Shown here: one piece after another, positions 6,939-13,789 of the stretch
Numbering within the stretch: the first letter of the stretch is position 1
Layout: the number at the start of each line of letters is the position of its first letter
Notes under the pieces: generated by a model
What the model was told of the DNA's origin: nothing
Databases searched by the model: none
The model's input: the letters and a program-made list of their open reading frames with translations, nothing else
Position numbers and translations under genes: made by a program
Source: DASSUC01 sp035650075
GTDB lineage: Bacteria; Actinomycetota; Actinomycetes; Mycobacteriales; Micromonosporaceae
NCBI GenBank assembly: GCA_035650075.1
Contig: DASRII010000166.1
Coordinates: 1-42,377, forward strand
Length of the DNA stretch: 42,377 nt
Reading direction: 5' to 3'

Positions 6939-8411
6939 ATGAGCCGTAGAAAGATCATTAAAATTCGCTCGTTGTGTCTCGCCGTCGTCCTGACGCTGGC
7001 TTCGCTGGGGGTTGTGTCCGCCCACGGTGCTCCCGCCGCAGCCGCGAGTGGGAATCTATTGACGAACGCTGACATGGAGAGTGGCACGACCGGTTGGTCC
7101 GCTTTCGGCGCTGGAGCCCTGGCATCGAACACGAGTGTGGTCCATGGCGGGGCGCGTTCACTGGCCTACACGGGTCGCACGGCTTCGTGGAACGGACCCA
7201 GCCAGAGTGCGACCTCCCTGATCGCAAATGGCGCCAGCTTTACGACGAGCGTATGGATGCGAACGCAGAGCGGAAGTCCTACCGGCAAGGTCACTTTGCA
7301 GGTGACTGCCAACGGGACGACGAACTACATCGCCCTGGCGCAGGGCGTGGTGAACGCATCCGCTTGGACGCAGCTGACCGGAACCGTAACCGTGTCCTGG
7401 ACCGGGACGTTGTCATCCGCGAGGCTCTATGTAGAGACGGTCGCGGGTACCGACAGCTTCTACATCGACGATGCTTCGTTCGTCAACAATTCGTCGGGCG
7501 GGGCATGTACCCTTCCTTCGACGTACCGTTGGACATCGACGGGCGTGCTCGCGAACCCGAAAGCGGGCTGGGTGTCGCTCAAGGACTTCACCAACGTCGT
7601 CTTCAACGGCCAGCATCTCGTCTACGCGACGACGCACGACACGGGAACCACGTGGGGCTCGATGAACTTCAGTCTCTTCACCAACTGGTCCGGCATGGCT
7701 ACCGCCACCCAGAACACGATGTCCTCCTCTACCGTTGCGCCGACGCTCTTCTTCTTCGCCCCGAGGAATCTTTGGGTACTCGCCTACCAGTGGGGCGCGA
7801 CCCCATTCGTCTACAGGACGTCGACCAACCCCACCAACGCGAATGGATGGTCAGCCCCGAGCGCGCTCTTCTCCGGAACCATTTCCAACTCACCCACGGG
7901 GCCTATCGACCAGACGTTGATCGGCGACGGCACAAACATGTACCTGTTCTTCGCCGGAGATAACGGAAGAATTTACCGGGCCAGCATGCCGATCGGCAAC
8001 TTCCCAAGCAACTTCGGCACGGCGGCGACAATTATCATGAGCGACACGACAAACAACCTGTTCGAGGCTGTTCAGGTCTACAAAATCCAGGGGCAGAACC
8101 AGTACCTCATGCTCGTCGAAGCCATCGGCGCCAACGGGAGATACTTCCGCTCGTTCACCGCCACCAGTCTTGGCGGATCGTGGACACCGCAGGCCGCAAC
8201 CGAGGGCAACCCCTTCGCTGGCAAGGCCAATAGCGGCGCCACCTGGACCAATGACATCAGCCATGGCGATCTGGTGCGCAGCAACCCTGATCAGACCATG
8301 ACCGTCGACGCGTGCAATTTGCAACTCCTCTATCAAGGACGCAATCCCAGCTCCGGCGGTGACTATGGCCTACTGCCATACCGGCCGGGTCTGCTCACGC
8401 TACAGCGCTAG
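6939..8411 (+). CDS. Secreted CBM-GH62 alpha-L-arabinofuranosidase
   Basis: Exported enzyme of 490 aa that removes L-arabinofuranose side chains from arabinoxylan. A signal peptide ends around AHGAPAAAASG. Residues ~38-185 form a CBM4/9/22-like beta-sandwich (NLLTNADMESGTTGWSAF ... FYIDDASFV). Residues ~192-490 are a GH62 domain; the matching catalytic residues are D216 (SLKDFTNVVF), D324 (GPIDQTLIGD) and E376 (NLFEAVQVY). The ending GLLPYRPGLLTLQR is typical of GH62. The ATG follows AGGAGTATCAGG. Third codon positions contain visibly more A and T than neighbouring genes (for example the run coding RRKIIKIRS), which may mean a recent gain by transfer. It is cotranscribed with the GH43 gene, so both enzymes would be made together. 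Confidence 0.95.
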   Translation: MSRRKIIKIRSLCLAVVLTLASLGVVSAHGAPAAAASGNLLTNADMESGTTGWSAFGAGALASNTSVVHGGARSLAYTGRTASWNGPSQSATSLIANGASFTTSVWMRTQSGSPTGKVTLQVTANGTTNYIALAQGVVNASAWTQLTGTVTVSWTGTLSSARLYVETVAGTDSFYIDDASFVNNSSGGACTLPSTYRWTSTGVLANPKAGWVSLKDFTNVVFNGQHLVYATTHDTGTTWGSMNFSLFTNWSGMATATQNTMSSSTVAPTLFFFAPRNLWVLAYQWGATPFVYRTSTNPTNANGWSAPSALFSGTISNSPTGPIDQTLIGDGTNMYLFFAGDNGRIYRASMPIGNFPSNFGTAATIIMSDTTNNLFEAVQVYKIQGQNQYLMLVEAIGANGRYFRSFTATSLGGSWTPQAATEGNPFAGKANSGATWTNDISHGDLVRSNPDQTMTVDACNLQLLYQGRNPSSGGDYGLLPYRPGLLTLQR

Positions 8412-8507
8412 TTACGTGTAGAAGTACTGGTTCACGCGTGTCCTTCTGCGTTTCGGCCTCGTTCGCCGGATGCGACTGTCGTCGTGACGACTACGAGGAG
8501 GACGACA

Positions 8508-9293
8508 ATGTGGGAGAACATGGTGACCGTGTTGGGCGCGGCGGCTGCCTCGGCACCGGCCGCCGCGCCGGCGGCCGCCCCTGGGCGGATGACGAAGAAC
8601 CGGCCGGTTCCCGCCGGAGGCACACCCAACCCGGACGGCGTTTCCATCGCGCTGACCGGTGGCGGGACAGTGACCGCCGCGACCGGGACCGTGGTGCGAA
8701 ATGGCCAGCGGATGCCCGCGATCTCGATGCGGTACGTCGGCCCCCGTAGGCGCGATGTCCACTTCCTGCAGTTCGTGGAGCAATGGCTGGAGCGCAGCGA
8801 TACTGGAAACCCGTCACCGATCGAGTTGACCGGGCCGTTTCCGGCAGTCATCCAGCTCAACGGGGTACCGACGCGGATCCGCGAGAAGGAGATGCGACTC
8901 AGCGACACCCGCGATGGTGCGTCGAGCAACGTGGACACCAAGCTCGGCCAGAGCATGTACTACGACGAGGCATTCGGCGCCAAGCGTCCATTCCTCACCC
9001 GGAGAGTGGAAACCATCGATGCGCCGTATACCGACCCGGCGCTCATTCCGATCCTCGGCCAGGCCTTTCCAGACATCGTGTCGGTGAGTTCGTTCCGCGG
9101 CTTCGCCACCTATGTGATGCGCAAGAACCGGCCTGAGCTGCTGGTGTGGTGGGAGCTGAGCGAACAGATCACCCCCGGCAAGAACACGCCCACGCTCACG
9201 ATCCGCTGGGCCGCACCGGTCACCACCTTGCAACCCGAGGACCGCGCGGCGCTCGACCGGGAGTACCCGGCGAACACCGTGCCGCGTCGCTGA
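8508..9293 (+). CDS. Protein of unknown function, Ala/Pro-rich N-terminus
   Basis: I do not recognise this 261-residue protein. The ATG at 8508 is preferred because GAGGAGG lies about ten bases upstream; an upstream in-frame start at 8484 lacks such a site. The first 40 residues are rich in Ala and Pro (AAAASAPAAAPAAAPG). The rest is a soluble-looking mix with words such as ISMRYVGPRRRDVHFLQFVE and VSVSSFRGFATYVMRKNRP, with no clear signal peptide or membrane span. A run of Trp in LLVWWELSEQITPGKNTP stands out. It follows the GH62 gene by 96 bases without a clear terminator, so it could belong to the same transcript, but nothing ties it to sugar metabolism. Confidence 0.8.
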   Translation: MWENMVTVLGAAAASAPAAAPAAAPGRMTKNRPVPAGGTPNPDGVSIALTGGGTVTAATGTVVRNGQRMPAISMRYVGPRRRDVHFLQFVEQWLERSDTGNPSPIELTGPFPAVIQLNGVPTRIREKEMRLSDTRDGASSNVDTKLGQSMYYDEAFGAKRPFLTRRVETIDAPYTDPALIPILGQAFPDIVSVSSFRGFATYVMRKNRPELLVWWELSEQITPGKNTPTLTIRWAAPVTTLQPEDRAALDREYPANTVPRR

Positions 9294-9339
9294 TCTGTCG
9301 ACTTTGTAACCGACGCTCCTCCGGCCGGCCCCGGCACAC

Positions 9340-9345
9340 CAGACT
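9340..9345 (+). promoter_or_regulatory. Candidate -10 box for a leaderless Crp/Fnr gene
   Basis: CAGACT ends six bases before the GTG at 9352, and no Shine-Dalgarno sequence is present. The spacing fits transcription starting on the start codon. Confidence 0.4.
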
Positions 9346-9351
9346 GGACCG

Positions 9352-10011
9352 GTGGAGGGTGAGGAGTTCCTCGCGGGGTTGACGGCCGGCGAGACGGCGG
9401 AGCTGCGTGCGCTCGGTCGACCGCGGCGCTGGCCGGCCGGCGCCACCGTGTTCAGCGAGGGCGACCGGTCCACCACGGTCGTGCTGCTGCTCACGGGCCG
9501 CGTGAAGATCTACTCACTGACCGAGCAGGGTACCGAGATCGTCCTTGCGGTACGCGGTCCCGGTACCCTCCTCGGTGAACTGTCCGTTGTGGACGGTGCG
9601 CCACGGGCGGCGTCTGTCCAGGCGATGGAACCGCTGCAGGCCATCGTCGTACCCGCGCCGGCCTTTCTCTCGTTCCTGCGCGGCCATCCCAACGCCGCGC
9701 TGCGGATGGTCCAGATGATCGTTGGTCGGCTGCGGGACGCGGACCGCAAGCGCGCCGAGTTCGGTGCCTACGACACGCTCGGCCGCGTATCGCTGCGACT
9801 GGTCGAGCTGGCCGAACGGTTCGGTGCCCGGGGCGAACGCGGCATCCGGATCACCGTGCCGTTCACCCAGGACGAGCTGGCGGGCTGGATCGGCTCTTCG
9901 CGCGAGGCCGTCGCCAAAGCGCTCCGGACCCTGCGTGACCAAGGTGCGATCGAGACGCATCGCCGGGGCGTGTCGGTACTGGAGCTGGAGCGCTTGCGCC
10001 ATCCCCGTTGA
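9352..10011 (+). CDS. Crp/Fnr-family transcription regulator
   Basis: Regulator of 219 aa, a normal length for the family. Residues ~1-125 are a cyclic-nucleotide-binding-like beta-roll (PAGATVFSEGDRS, LLTGRVKIYS, GTLLGELSVVDGAPRAASV). A dimer helix and a winged helix with the Crp recognition pattern follow (TQDELAGWIGSSREAVAKAL, residues ~170-190). The beta-roll sequence GELSVVDGAPRAAS is close to the cAMP-contact pattern but the effector is unproven; no Fe-S cysteine cluster is seen. The GTG start at 9352 is preferred because the reading frame opens there behind a -10-like box. The metal-responsive module starts just downstream on the same strand behind its own promoter. Target genes are not evident. 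Confidence 0.9.
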   Translation: MEGEEFLAGLTAGETAELRALGRPRRWPAGATVFSEGDRSTTVVLLLTGRVKIYSLTEQGTEIVLAVRGPGTLLGELSVVDGAPRAASVQAMEPLQAIVVPAPAFLSFLRGHPNAALRMVQMIVGRLRDADRKRAEFGAYDTLGRVSLRLVELAERFGARGERGIRITVPFTQDELAGWIGSSREAVAKALRTLRDQGAIETHRRGVSVLELERLRHPR

Positions 10012-10017
10012 TCGGCC

Positions 10018-10048
10018 TTGCAACCGGTACGCAGGTACAGGGTTACGG
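10018..10048 (+). promoter_or_regulatory. MerR-type promoter with 19-bp spacer
   Basis: A -35 box TTGCAA (10018-10023) and a -10 box TTACGG (10043-10048) are separated by exactly 19 bases, the overlong spacer that MerR proteins correct by twisting DNA. The spacer holds an imperfect dyad, CCGGTACG (10024-10031) and GGTACAGG (10034-10041), matching in six of eight positions. The ATG of the next gene is seven bases after the -10 box, so the transcript may be leaderless. Confidence 0.75.
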
Positions 10049-10055
10049 TCGAGGC

Positions 10056-10376
10056 ATGACCGACAGCTTCGAGATGTGCACCCTCCCCATCGTGGAGCGA
10101 CCGGAACGGCTGGCCGAGTTCGACGACCTGTTCGCCACCGCGCTGCGGGGCCAGCAGCGGCTTTCGCCGACCCGTCTGCGGTGGTGGCTGGATCCGGCGG
10201 CCGAACCGACCGCCCGGGACCTGGCCGGCCGGGAGAGCGAGTGCTGTTCGTTCTTCACGTTCGCGTTCGCCCCGGACAACGGCGAGCTGCGGCTGGACGT
10301 CGAGGTACCGCGGGCACACGTCGATGTGCTCGACGCGCTCGCCGAACGGGCCGCCGCCGGGCTGGCGGCATCGTGA
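10056..10376 (+). CDS. Small Cys-pair protein of a MerR-controlled metal module
   Basis: A 106-residue soluble protein. Its key feature is an ESECCSFFTF motif with C63-C64, plus C8; the paired cysteines could bind a thiophilic metal. The C-terminal half (LRLDVEVPRAHVDVLDAL) resembles a small ferredoxin-like or regulatory fold, though I cannot assign a named family. It is the first gene behind the MerR-type promoter, and its TGA overlaps the GTG of the MerR gene. I infer a metal-binding or sensing accessory protein. Mercury is the first guess because of the downstream MerF/MerT-like protein; other soft metals are possible. No known catalytic motif was found. Confidence 0.75.
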   Translation: MTDSFEMCTLPIVERPERLAEFDDLFATALRGQQRLSPTRLRWWLDPAAEPTARDLAGRESECCSFFTFAFAPDNGELRLDVEVPRAHVDVLDALAERAAAGLAAS

Positions 10377-10816
10377 GCGGGCTGCGCAGCGGCCAGGTGG
10401 CCGCGGCGGCCGGGGTGAATCTTCAGACGTTGCGGTACTACGAACGCCGCGGGCTGCTCGCCGAACCGGACCGCAGCCTGGGCGGGCACCGGATGTACCC
10501 GGCCGAGACCGTGACCGTCCTGAGGGTCATCAAGGCGGCACAGCGGCTCGGATTCACCCTCGACGAGGTCGCCGACCTCCTCGAGTCGGGCCGGCACCGG
10601 CACGGTCGGCGCCAGAGCGCGGGGTTACGCACCCGCGCTCAGCAGAAGCTGGCCGAGGTCGAAGCGAAGATCGCCGACTTGCAGGTCATCGCCGGCACGC
10701 TGCGTGCGGCTGTCGATGCCGGCTGCGACGACCTGGTCGCGTGCGCCGAGGAGCCGTGTTGCCCGATCCCGTTCGCCACCATCGGTCTAGGAGCGCCGGA
10801 TGCCGACGCTCGCTGA
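10373..10816 (+). CDS. MerR-family metal-responsive regulator
   Basis: Regulator of 147 aa. It has the N-terminal MerR winged helix (SGQVAAAAGVNLQTLRYYERRGLL), a dimer coiled coil around residues 80-115, and a C-terminal cysteine loop. The cysteines are C118, C124, C129 and C130 (AGCDDLVACAEEPCCPIPF). C118 and C129 align by spacing with C117 and C126 of classical mercury MerR. The classical C82, contributed by the partner subunit, has no counterpart; His/Arg residues occupy that region. The metal or its geometry may therefore differ. The GTG start overlaps the upstream TGA (GTGA) and the end overlaps the membrane-protein gene by 17 bases. It probably controls the promoter at 10018-10048 and thus its own synthesis. 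Confidence 0.9.
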   Translation: MSGLRSGQVAAAAGVNLQTLRYYERRGLLAEPDRSLGGHRMYPAETVTVLRVIKAAQRLGFTLDEVADLLESGRHRHGRRQSAGLRTRAQQKLAEVEAKIADLQVIAGTLRAAVDAGCDDLVACAEEPCCPIPFATIGLGAPDADAR

Positions 10817-11066
10817 TCGCGCCCGTCGCGTACTGCCGTCTAGTTTGTCCAGTCTGGCCGGCGTGGCGTGCGCGGCGTGCTGCGCGATCCCGGTACTGCT
10901 GGCGGCCGGTGTGCTCTCGGGCGCCGGCTGGGCGGCCGCCGGGGCCTGGATGCCGGGTATCGCGATCGTCCTGACCGGACTCGCCATCGGTGCCTGGTGG
11001 TGGGCTCGTCACCGGCGTCATCGGGCCGGCTGCGCGGGAGGCGCAGGCTGCGCTTGTGGGTCTTGA
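10800..11066 (+). CDS. MerF/MerT-like small membrane metal transporter
   Basis: An 88-residue protein with two hydrophobic segments (~17-39 and ~48-68). A cysteine pair sits in the first segment (ACAACCAIPVLL, C27-C28). The tail is cysteine-rich (C78, C84, C86). Mercury importers of the Mer family have the same plan: a Cys pair in the first membrane helix and further cysteines at the cytosolic end (MerF has two helices, MerT three). I infer transport of Hg(II) or another soft metal. The ATG has AGGAG about six bases upstream and lies inside the end of the MerR gene, so translation is coupled. No mercuric reductase or lyase gene follows in the window, which is unusual for an importer of this kind. 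Confidence 0.75.
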   Translation: MPTLADRARRVLPSSLSSLAGVACAACCAIPVLLAAGVLSGAGWAAAGAWMPGIAIVLTGLAIGAWWWARHRRHRAGCAGGAGCACGS

Positions 11067-11071
11067 TGCAC

Positions 11072-11077
11072 CATACT
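11072..11077 (+). promoter_or_regulatory. Candidate -10 box for a leaderless PPOX gene
   Basis: CATACT ends seven bases before the ATG at 11085. There is no ribosome site, and the spacing fits a leaderless transcript. Confidence 0.45.
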
Positions 11078-11084
11078 CGGGCGC

Positions 11085-11510
11085 ATGGACACGGTCCCCC
11101 AACCCCTTCGCGAGCTCCTGGCCACCGGACCGCTGGCAACCGTGGTCACCATCGACCCCGACGGCACGCCGCACGTGACGTTGGCCTGGGCCGGCCTCGA
11201 CGGCAACGAGCTCGTCATGGCCACTTTCTTCAACCTCGAACAGCGCAAGCTAGCGAACCTGCGGCGCGATCCCCGCGTCGTCGTTTCGTTCCAGGCAAAG
11301 GAATTCTCGGGCCAAGGGCTCTGGCCGTACGCGGTCGTGCAAGGCCGCGTCGACCGGATCACCGAGGGCGGCGCGCTGGACGTGATGGACCGGCTGTCCG
11401 AGTACTACATCGGACCGGGCCAGCAGTACCCGATGCGCGAGGTCCCGGACGGCATCGTCATCCACCTGACCATCGACCGCGTCTACGGCCAAGGACCGTG
11501 GGTCGGCTAG
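11085..11510 (+). CDS. PPOX-class flavin/F420-dependent oxidoreductase
   Basis: A 141-residue single-domain split beta-barrel protein of the pyridoxamine-phosphate-oxidase-like superfamily. The N-terminal part (LLATGPLATVVTIDPDGTPHVTLAW) and the central strand-turn (KLANLRRDPRVVVSF) are typical. Actinobacterial members commonly use F420 or FMN to reduce diverse substrates; the cofactor cannot be decided here. The C-terminal segment (IVIHLTIDRVYGQGPW) completes the barrel. The gene is only 18 bases beyond the metal-transporter gene but appears to have its own leaderless promoter. It converges with the VOC gene, nine bases apart. Confidence 0.88.
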   Translation: MDTVPQPLRELLATGPLATVVTIDPDGTPHVTLAWAGLDGNELVMATFFNLEQRKLANLRRDPRVVVSFQAKEFSGQGLWPYAVVQGRVDRITEGGALDVMDRLSEYYIGPGQQYPMREVPDGIVIHLTIDRVYGQGPWVG

Positions 11511-11519
11511 TACAGCAGG

Positions 11520-11930
11520 TCACCCGGACAGGAACAGGCAGAAGGGATGGCCGGCCGGGTCGAGCATGACCCGGACATCTTTCTGCGGTTGGTAGTCGGC
11601 GAGTGTGGCGCCGGCTTCGAGGGCTCGGGCTACCGCGCCCTCGAGGTCGGCGGCCGGTACATCGAGATGTACCGTGATGTGCTGCTTGCCCGGTTCGCTA
11701 GGCCACACCGGGCGGACGTACTCCTTCTCGTACTCGATGTTGATGGTCATCAGACCCGGGCCGTCCGACGGGTACTTCAGTTGTGCGAAGCCGGCCTCCG
11801 GTGGGTCGCCGGGCAGCGGGTCCTCGATCGTGGCCAGCGTCCAGCCGAGGAGTCGCTCGTAGAACCCCGCCAGCTCGCGCGGGTCCGGCGCCCCGATCGT
11901 CACGCTCGATACCTGCATTGGTTGCGCCAT
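11520..11930 (-). CDS. VOC (glyoxalase/bleomycin-resistance fold) protein
   Basis: A 136-residue protein with the two beta-alpha-beta-beta-beta halves of the vicinal-oxygen-chelate fold (VSSVTIGAPDPRELAGFYERLLGW in the first, VRVMLDPAGHPFCLFL in the second). The ending DPAGHPFCLF is typical of actinobacterial VOC proteins. The substrate is unknown; members range from dioxygenases to antibiotic-binding proteins. The ATG at 11930 follows GAGGGAGG. It lies 14 bases after the SDR gene on the same strand, so the two are probably cotranscribed. Confidence 0.87.
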   Translation of the reverse strand: MAQPMQVSSVTIGAPDPRELAGFYERLLGWTLATIEDPLPGDPPEAGFAQLKYPSDGPGLMTINIEYEKEYVRPVWPSEPGKQHITVHLDVPAADLEGAVARALEAGATLADYQPQKDVRVMLDPAGHPFCLFLSG

Positions 11931-11944
11931 GCGTTCGCCTCCCT

Positions 11945-12907
11945 CTAGGTCGACGCCTCGGCCGGCGTCCGGTCGGTGGGGAAGCGTACCTGGGTCAGTG
12001 CCTCCGAGGTGGTCCACAGCCGCTCGGCTACCGACTCGTCCTTCGCGCGCCGGGGCACGTGCGCCTTTCGCGGCAGACCGGTCATCTCGGCGAATCCGTC
12101 GGGTCCGTAGTAGCCGCCGCCGACCGCGTCCGAGCTCGTCGCCGCGTACAGCGTGGGCAGGCAACCCTGCGGGATCTCCTGCCACAGACCCGGCATCCGT
12201 TCCACGAGGCGGGTCAGCAATGGCGCCCGGTTGTCCTTGCGGCCCATGCCCGGCCCGCTCGACTGGAGGTTGGTGTGGGTGCCACCGGGATGTGCGGCGT
12301 TGCTCATGATGCCCCAGCCGTACCGGCGGCTGCGGCGGTCGAGCTCGAAGGCGAACATCAGCGTGGCCAGCTTCGACTGGCCGTACGCGGTCCACGGCCG
12401 GTACTTCCGTTCGCTCTGCAGGTCGTCCAGGTTGATCCGGCCGATCCGGGCCACCCCGCTGCTGAGCGACACGACCCGCGCCGACCCGGCGCGCAACAGC
12501 GGCAGCAGCCGTCCGGTGAGGGCGAAGTGCCCGAGGTGGTTCGTGCCCAGCTGCAACTCGAATCCGTCCACTGTGGTCATGCGGTTCGGCACCGCCATGA
12601 CACCGGCGTTGTTCACCAGGATGTGCACCGGGCGGCCCTGCCGGGTCATCCGGTCGGCGAACTCGGCGACCGAGTCGAGGCTCGACAGGTCGACCTGCTC
12701 GACCGTGACCTGCGCGCCCGGGTGTTCCGCCGCGATGCGCCGGACCGCGTCCACACCCTTGTCCACATTGCGTACCGCCAGGATCACGTCGGCGCCCGCG
12801 CCGGCCAGCCGAGTGGCGGCGCCGTAGCCGATACCGCTGTTGGACCCGGTCACCACCGCGAGTTTGCCGGTCTGGTCGGGAATGTCGATGTCCTTGGGCT
12901 TGCTCAC
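11945..12907 (-). CDS. Short-chain dehydrogenase/reductase, retinol-dehydrogenase-like
   Basis: NAD(P)-dependent oxidoreductase of 320 aa. It has the glycine-rich cofactor loop (VVTGSNSGIGYGAA), the NNAGVM motif, and the catalytic Ser and Tyr-x3-Lys (SLSSGVA, YGQSKLA). The loop after the active site (SNAAHPGGTHTNL) and the ~320-residue length resemble the WWOX/retinol dehydrogenase-like subgroup. The GTG at 12907 follows GGGAGG, so I chose it over upstream frame extensions. The physiological substrate is unknown. It is followed by the VOC gene on the same strand. Confidence 0.92.
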   Translation of the reverse strand: MSKPKDIDIPDQTGKLAVVTGSNSGIGYGAATRLAGAGADVILAVRNVDKGVDAVRRIAAEHPGAQVTVEQVDLSSLDSVAEFADRMTRQGRPVHILVNNAGVMAVPNRMTTVDGFELQLGTNHLGHFALTGRLLPLLRAGSARVVSLSSGVARIGRINLDDLQSERKYRPWTAYGQSKLATLMFAFELDRRSRRYGWGIMSNAAHPGGTHTNLQSSGPGMGRKDNRAPLLTRLVERMPGLWQEIPQGCLPTLYAATSSDAVGGGYYGPDGFAEMTGLPRKAHVPRRAKDESVAERLWTTSEALTQVRFPTDRTPAEAST

Positions 12908-12978
12908 CGCTGCCTCCCATAGACGAGTTTCCACGGCGGACGTTCGGTCCGAACTTACAGCGGTGTTCCTCGCGGTGC

Positions 12979-13374
12979 TCAACCGCGTCGATGCTCGATC
13001 GGCAGGCCGGCCGCCCGCCAGGCCTCGAACCCGCCGATGACATCGGTGACGTCGGTCGCGCCGAGGTCGAGCAGGATCGCGACGGCGAGGCTGGACGAGT
13101 ACCCCTGGTTGCAGATGAGGATCAGCGGCGTGCTCAGGCTCGTGATGGACGGGTGCGTCGCGCCCGACTCCGGGTCCACCCGCCACTCCAACACCGTGCG
13201 GTCGATGACGAGGGCTCCCGGGATGAGGCCGTCGCGGCGGCGCTGGTCGCTGTCCCGGGTGTCGATGAGCAGCGACCCTGTGGAGATCGCGTGGTAGGCC
13301 GTGAGTGGATCCACCCGGGTGTAGCGCTTCCGGGCGCTGGCGACGAGGTCGTGCACGGTACGCCGGCTCGTCAT
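12979..13374 (-). CDS. Rhodanese-like sulfurtransferase
   Basis: A 131-residue single rhodanese domain. LLIDTRDSDQRRRDG, IPGALVIDRTVLEW and the active loop ICNQGYSSSLA (Cys followed by a six-residue loop) are the family hallmarks, followed by GGFEAWRAAGLPI. The loop cysteine can carry a persulfide, so a sulfur-transfer or cyanide-detoxifying role is possible. The partner is not evident. The ATG at 13374 has no ribosome site but a TAAGTT box six bases upstream, suggesting a leaderless message. It is divergent from the TrmO-like gene with only 16 bases between the starts. Confidence 0.9.
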   Translation of the reverse strand: MTSRRTVHDLVASARKRYTRVDPLTAYHAISTGSLLIDTRDSDQRRRDGLIPGALVIDRTVLEWRVDPESGATHPSITSLSTPLILICNQGYSSSLAVAILLDLGATDVTDVIGGFEAWRAAGLPIEHRRG

Positions 13375-13380
13375 ATGGTC

Positions 13381-13386
13381 AACTTA
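13381..13386 (-). promoter_or_regulatory. Candidate -10 box for a leaderless rhodanese gene
   Basis: On the minus strand TAAGTT ends six bases before the ATG at 13374. It lies in the 16-base gap between two divergent start codons, so promoter elements must overlap the coding regions. Confidence 0.45.
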
Positions 13387-13390
13387 CGAG

Positions 13391-13789
13391 ATGTACGAGA
13401 TACGGGCCATCGGGTACGTCGAGTCGCCGGTCACCGATCCCGGATCGGCACCGATGCAGGGTTTCGAAGGGGCACCGGACGCGTGGCTCGTGTTCTATCC
13501 CGAGGTGGCCGAGGCCGCCCGTGACCTGACCGCGGGTACCGAGGTCTATGTACTGACCTGGTTGCACCTCGCCCAGCGGGACGTGCTCGTCGTCCATCCC
13601 CGTAGCGACCCCAACAACCCGCTGACGGGAGTCTTCTCCACCCGGTCCCCGGACCGGCCGAACCCGATCGGGCTGCACCGGGTACGGATCACCGCGGTCG
13701 ACGGGCTGCGCGTGCTCGTGCGGGATCTCGAGGCGATCGACGGAACGCCCATTGTGGACGTCAAGCCGGTCCTCGAGGGCGGCCGGTGA
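13391..13789 (+). CDS. TrmO-like tRNA t6A37 N-methyltransferase (TsaA domain)
   Basis: A 132-residue protein of the YaeB/TsaA family. Family members methylate the N6-threonylcarbamoyladenosine at tRNA position 37 using S-adenosylmethionine. It shows IGYVESPV at the start, the conserved block GVFSTRSPDRPNPIGLHRV (residues ~77-95), and DLEAIDGTPIVDVKPV near the end. It is shorter than the ~235-residue E. coli protein because it lacks the C-terminal extension, which is common in actinobacteria. The start lies 16 bases from the divergent rhodanese gene. Its 3' end overlaps the convergent peptidase gene by 29 bases. Some single-domain members may act on other substrates. Confidence 0.88.
   Translation: MYEIRAIGYVESPVTDPGSAPMQGFEGAPDAWLVFYPEVAEAARDLTAGTEVYVLTWLHLAQRDVLVVHPRSDPNNPLTGVFSTRSPDRPNPIGLHRVRITAVDGLRVLVRDLEAIDGTPIVDVKPVLEGGR

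Noticed and set aside
8427..8450. AGAAG/CTTCT stem after the GH62 gene as terminator
   Set aside because: A five-base stem with a long loop and no T-tract is too weak.
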